A DNA stretch of 7,397 nt from an uncultured Eubacterium sp. (GTDB lineage: Bacteria; Bacillota; Clostridia; Oscillospirales; Acutalibacteraceae), in assembly GCA_945979635.1 (NCBI GenBank), contig CAMFPZ010000041.1, positions 1 through 7,397 of the forward strand. The letters are read 5' to 3'. The notes under the pieces were generated by a model. The model was not told the DNA's origin and made no database searches. It saw nothing but the letters and a program-made list of their open reading frames with translations. The translations under genes were made by a program, and so were the position numbers. Shown piece after piece: positions 4,598-7,397 of this stretch (its first letter is position 1; every line of letters begins with the position of its first letter).

Positions 4598-6637
4598 ATG
4601 AAAAAGGTTTTTGTTGTATCGAAAACACATCTTGATTTAGGATTTACGGATTATGCCGAAAATATCAGACTAAGGTATATAAACAAATTTATCCCTGAGG
4701 CAATCTCACTGGCACAACAGGTTAATACAGAAAGCAAAAAATCATTTGTTTGGACAACAGGCTCGTGGATAATTAAGCAGGCACTCGAAAACGGCACAAG
4801 AGAGCAAAGATATGCATTAGAAAACGCATTGAAAAACGGAAATATTGTGCCCCATGCAATGCCGTTTACGACTCATACCGAGCTGCTTGACGAAGATACG
4901 CTGGATTATGGATTATCAATTGTTGACGCTCTTGATGAAATCAGAGGCAAAAAGACAATCAGTGCAAAAATGACGGATGTTCCGGGCCACACAAGAGCTC
5001 TTGTTCCTATGCTTGCAGGACATGGAATTAAGCTTTTGCACATCGGCGTCAATGGGTTTTCTGCCGTTCCCGATGTTCCGCCCTGTTTTTTATGGAAAAG
5101 CGATGATAAAGAAGTAGTTGTAGTGTATTCGGGCGACTATGGCGGAGCATTTAAGAGTGATTTGATTGACGAGGTGCTATATTTTGATCATACCCTTGAT
5201 AATCATGGTGCACCATCACCGGAAAAGGTTATGACAAAGCTGAATGAAATCAAAGGTGAGTTTCCTGATTGTTATGTAGAGGCAGGTACTCTGGACGATT
5301 ATGCCGAAGCTATTTGGCAGGTTAGGAATAAATTGCCTGTTGTTGAGGGCGAAATCGGAGATACTTGGATACACGGCAGTGCATCTGACCCTTACAAATC
5401 GGCTTCTTTGCGTGAGCTTATGAGCCTAAAGGCCGAATGGCTTGCCGACGGCTCAATGAAAAGAAACAGCGAAGAATACATAGGCTTTAGCGATAATCTT
5501 CTTTGTATTGCCGAGCATACCTGTGGTATGGATACAAAATGCTATTTTGCAGATTACGAGAATTATCTTAAGGCTGATTTCCAAAAGGCGAGACAAAGAG
5601 ACCGAATTATCATAAAGCATCCCTTTAGAGATTTTCCTTATAATGTTCTCAATATTATTAACAAAACCCGATTCAAGGCCTCCTATTCGATTATTGAAAG
5701 CAGCTGGAACGAGCAACGACAATATATCGACAAGGCAGTATCCTATCTAAATGAGGAGCACAAAAGGCAGGCGTTGGAAATTCTTTCAAGCCTAAGACCG
5801 GACAAACCGAGCTTAATTGAAGGCAAGGAATACACGGGTGCTGTTTCAGTTGAGGACTACACGCTGGAAATAAACGAGTTCGGCGGAATAAAGCGTCTTT
5901 CGTTAGGCGACACGGACATCATAAAAGACAACGACAGACCAATGCTTGAATACCGTTCATATACCCATAAGGACTATGATTTTTGGTTTGAGCATTATTC
6001 AAGAAACATAAAAGAAAATGCCGTTTGGGGTTATCCTGATTTCGGCAGACCTCTCCTAAAATGCGTATACGGAAAATATCCGCAAGGTAGCTTTTTTTAC
6101 AAAATGAAAAATGCAACCGTGAATGAAAATGATAACTCAATAATTATTATTGCCAATCTTGAATGTGACGAAATTTTGTGTCGTCAGCTCGGTGCACCAC
6201 GCATTGTTCAGGTTATTTATTCATTCGATGATAACGGACTTACATTTGATGTATCTTGGTTCGAAAAGGACGCAAACAGAACAACAGAAGCACTGTTTTT
6301 GCATTTATACCCGAGCAACGATAATTTCAGGCTGAAAAAAATCGGATGGGAAATCGGAATAGATGAGACCGTTTCGATGGGAGGCAAAAATCTAAACGCC
6401 GTTCAAAAATGCATCTTGAAAACAGACAAGGGCTCATTTGATTTTATAAATTATGACTGCCCGCTTATTTCAATCGGCAGAGGAAAAATTCTCGAATACG
6501 ATAACAAAGCAGAAGACATATTGAACGATGGAATTTCCTATGTGTTGTACAACAATGTATGGGGAACAAATTTTTCGCTTTGGTACGAGGAAAACGCAAG
6601 ATTTAGATTTGATATAAAGCCTGTTAGAAAAGCATAA
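4598..6637 (+). CDS. DUF5054 protein, GH38-like alpha-mannosidase superfamily
   Basis: This 679-residue protein lacks a signal peptide and is probably a cytoplasmic glycoside hydrolase. The start KKVFVVSKTHLDLGFTDYAE (residues 2-21) is characteristic of DUF5054, a family related to GH38 alpha-mannosidases. The THLD motif supplies the presumed zinc ligands His11 and Asp13. TDVPGHT (126-132) holds the candidate nucleophile Asp127 and His131, and AEHTCGMD (305-312) supplies a further candidate ligand, His307. GDTWIHGSASDPYK (254-267) is another conserved-looking block. Residues from about 410 to the end are beta-rich, as in GH38 C-terminal domains. Length is normal for the family. ATG 4598 is chosen because the upstream TTG at 4565 lies within the phosphoesterase gene, and GGGAG (4582-4586) plus AGAG precede the ATG. 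Tight linkage to an external phosphoesterase suggests work on phosphorylated or phosphodiester-linked glycans, which is inference. Mannose specificity is not established. Confidence 0.85.
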   Translation: MKKVFVVSKTHLDLGFTDYAENIRLRYINKFIPEAISLAQQVNTESKKSFVWTTGSWIIKQALENGTREQRYALENALKNGNIVPHAMPFTTHTELLDEDTLDYGLSIVDALDEIRGKKTISAKMTDVPGHTRALVPMLAGHGIKLLHIGVNGFSAVPDVPPCFLWKSDDKEVVVVYSGDYGGAFKSDLIDEVLYFDHTLDNHGAPSPEKVMTKLNEIKGEFPDCYVEAGTLDDYAEAIWQVRNKLPVVEGEIGDTWIHGSASDPYKSASLRELMSLKAEWLADGSMKRNSEEYIGFSDNLLCIAEHTCGMDTKCYFADYENYLKADFQKARQRDRIIIKHPFRDFPYNVLNIINKTRFKASYSIIESSWNEQRQYIDKAVSYLNEEHKRQALEILSSLRPDKPSLIEGKEYTGAVSVEDYTLEINEFGGIKRLSLGDTDIIKDNDRPMLEYRSYTHKDYDFWFEHYSRNIKENAVWGYPDFGRPLLKCVYGKYPQGSFFYKMKNATVNENDNSIIIIANLECDEILCRQLGAPRIVQVIYSFDDNGLTFDVSWFEKDANRTTEALFLHLYPSNDNFRLKKIGWEIGIDETVSMGGKNLNAVQKCILKTDKGSFDFINYDCPLISIGRGKILEYDNKAEDILNDGISYVLYNNVWGTNFSLWYEENARFRFDIKPVRKA

Positions 6638-6855
6638 AATTTGAAGCCGTCTCAACAAATGGTTGCTTCAAAATCGGTGAAATAGAAATATATAACTCGC
6701 CGAAAAGGGATATTGACACCTTTAGAGTTTCTGATTATGTCGTAACTCCACAGCTTGCAAACGGAGAGATTTTTAACCCCGAATCAAGTAATTGTCGCCA
6801 AATACATATTATTGCATCTCCAAAGAAGGTTAAGGAGATTTCTCGGATTGCATAA
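6628..6855 (+). pseudogene. C-terminal fragment of a second lost gene
   Basis: Directly after the glycosidase, in another frame, 75 codons run open to a TAA at 6853-6855. They read like ordinary protein: FEAVSTNGCFKIGEIEIYNS, then RVSDYVVTPQLANGEIFNPE, then a basic end KKVKEISRI. The alternating beta pattern could be the last strands of a galactose-binding-like or other accessory domain of a carbohydrate-active enzyme, but I do not recognise the family. No ATG or alternative start with a ribosome binding site exists in frame, so it is unlikely to be made separately. A C-terminal extension of the glycosidase lost by frameshift is possible but less likely, because that protein already has the normal DUF5054 length and ending. 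Confidence 0.5.
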
Positions 6856-6912
6856 TTCGATGATGTACTCAATAAAATTTTATATCGGTCGATGTTCTAT
6901 TCGATTTATGAT

Positions 6913-6955
6913 AAACAGGCAAATCAAAACAACAACCTTGATTTGCTTGTTTTTC
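6913..6955 (+). terminator. intrinsic terminator closing the glycosidase group
   Basis: A 15-bp stem pairs 6913-6927 with 6938-6952, with one G-T pair (6918/6947) and a 10-base loop AACAACAACC. It is followed by a T-rich tract through 6955. It sits about 60 bases after the C-terminal fragment and ahead of the TetR promoter. The A-rich 5' arm may allow it to act in both directions, although no leftward gene ends nearby. Confidence 0.85.
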
Positions 6956-7027
6956 TTGTAATAGTATTCGTGAAATTTTATCCGATTTTTCTAAAATGTA
7001 TAAAATATGTTAAATTGCAAAATTGTA

Positions 7028-7056
7028 TTGATTATTATTTCGGTATATGTTATTAT
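7028..7056 (+). promoter_or_regulatory. promoter of the TetR-type regulator gene
   Basis: TTGATT (7028-7033), a 17-base spacer and TATTAT (7051-7056), with TGT directly before the -10 hexamer, form an extended -10 promoter. The start point is near 7063, within TTGACACAAATGTAAC (7061-7076). That stretch has weak two-fold symmetry (ACA...TGT) and is a possible autoregulatory site, which is not well supported. The interval 6956-7027 is AT-rich and shows nothing else. Confidence 0.6.
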
Positions 7057-7096
7057 TTATTTGACACAAATGTAACGAATGAAAAGGGGGCTCAAA

Positions 7097-7397
7097 ATGG
7101 CGAATTATACAGAATCTCAATGGAATGCCAGAAAGGTCAGCATTATGGAAAACTGCTTTGATGGCTTAACCGAATTGGGCTTGCACGGAACAAGCCTTCG
7201 TGCATTGGGAAGGCGTTGTGGATATAACACTTCCGTGCTTTACACATATTTTGAGGATTTAGACGACCTTATCATTCAATCCACCGAACATTGTATGAGT
7301 AAGGTGGAGGATGATTTTATGGCGAAATCCCCCACGGATGTCGAGGATTTGTGGAGATTTATAAACGAGATACCTTATTGGACTGCCGAAAAGCACG
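7097..7397 (+). CDS. TetR/AcrR family transcriptional regulator, N-terminal part (runs off the window)
   Basis: The first 100 residues are present and the gene continues past the edge. Residues 10-60 form the TetR DNA-binding domain: a first helix, then TSLRALGRRCGYNTSVLYTY (32-51) as the helix-turn-helix, then FEDLDDLI (52-59), where most members have YFxxKxxLI. The start of the ligand-binding/dimerisation domain follows, with its specificity region outside the window. AGGGGG (7085-7090) stands 6 bases before the ATG. The gene has its own promoter and is separated from the glycosidase group by a strong terminator. It may control its own transcription, downstream genes or the upstream palindrome at 2854-2882, none of which can be settled here. 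It is absent from simple ORF lists because no stop codon lies within the window. Confidence 0.9.
   Translation, partial: MANYTESQWNARKVSIMENCFDGLTELGLHGTSLRALGRRCGYNTSVLYTYFEDLDDLIIQSTEHCMSKVEDDFMAKSPTDVEDLWRFINEIPYWTAEKH

Noticed and set aside
6755..7161. Two rightward ORFs at 6755-6961 and 6892-7161
   Set aside because: They run through the terminator hairpin and the TetR promoter, and the second overlaps the TetR gene in another frame. They have AT-driven compositions and no credible ribosome binding sites.
1..7397. Mobile element, CRISPR array, tRNA or rRNA
   Set aside because: No transposase or integrase frame, no regularly spaced direct repeats, no terminal inverted repeats with target duplication, and no tRNA- or rRNA-like segments were seen on either strand.

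Overview
The window looks like a chromosomal stretch from a low-GC, Gram-positive anaerobe of the Clostridia type, probably gut-associated. The reasons are the AT-rich intergenic DNA, strong AGGAGG-like ribosome binding sites, sigma-A style promoters with 17-base spacers and extended TGn -10 boxes, U-tailed intrinsic terminators, and the protein families (MepA-like MATE exporter, DUF3592 membrane protein, DUF5054 glycosidase, TetR regulator). The taxonomic call is inference.

Left part (1-1745). The first codons of a leftward gene lie at the edge, with a clear promoter at 94-122. Pointing the other way, a strong promoter (283-311) drives a short leader and then a complete MATE multidrug/cation exporter (414-1745). 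The leader holds a small hairpin followed by a perfect terminator hairpin. The loop of the first hairpin repeats part of the terminator's 5' arm, so it can compete for the 3' arm. This layout in front of a mepA-type gene fits the guanidine-IV (mepA motif) riboswitch class, which would make the MATE protein a guanidine exporter switched on by its substrate. It is the best regulatory find in the window.

Middle (1778-2804). A convergent leftward gene encodes a 318-residue, three-helix membrane protein with a DUF3592 domain and a well-formed promoter.

Right part (2805-6955). A rightward gene group is bounded by a near-perfect 13-bp palindrome on the left (2854-2882) and a 15-bp-stem terminator on the right (6913-6955). 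Its two intact genes are a membrane-anchored calcineurin-like metallophosphoesterase (3258-4592) and a GH38-like DUF5054 glycosidase (4598-6637), only 5 bases apart. They are flanked by debris: a C-terminal coding fragment (2889-3149), a 41-codon ORF overlapping both neighbours (3136-3261), and a second C-terminal fragment (6628-6855). The locus appears to be a carbohydrate-utilisation cluster that has lost genes on both sides, keeping only the phosphoesterase/glycosidase pair.

End (7028-7397). A TetR-family regulator starts at 7097 behind its own promoter and runs out of the window. No tRNA, rRNA, CRISPR array or insertion sequence was found.
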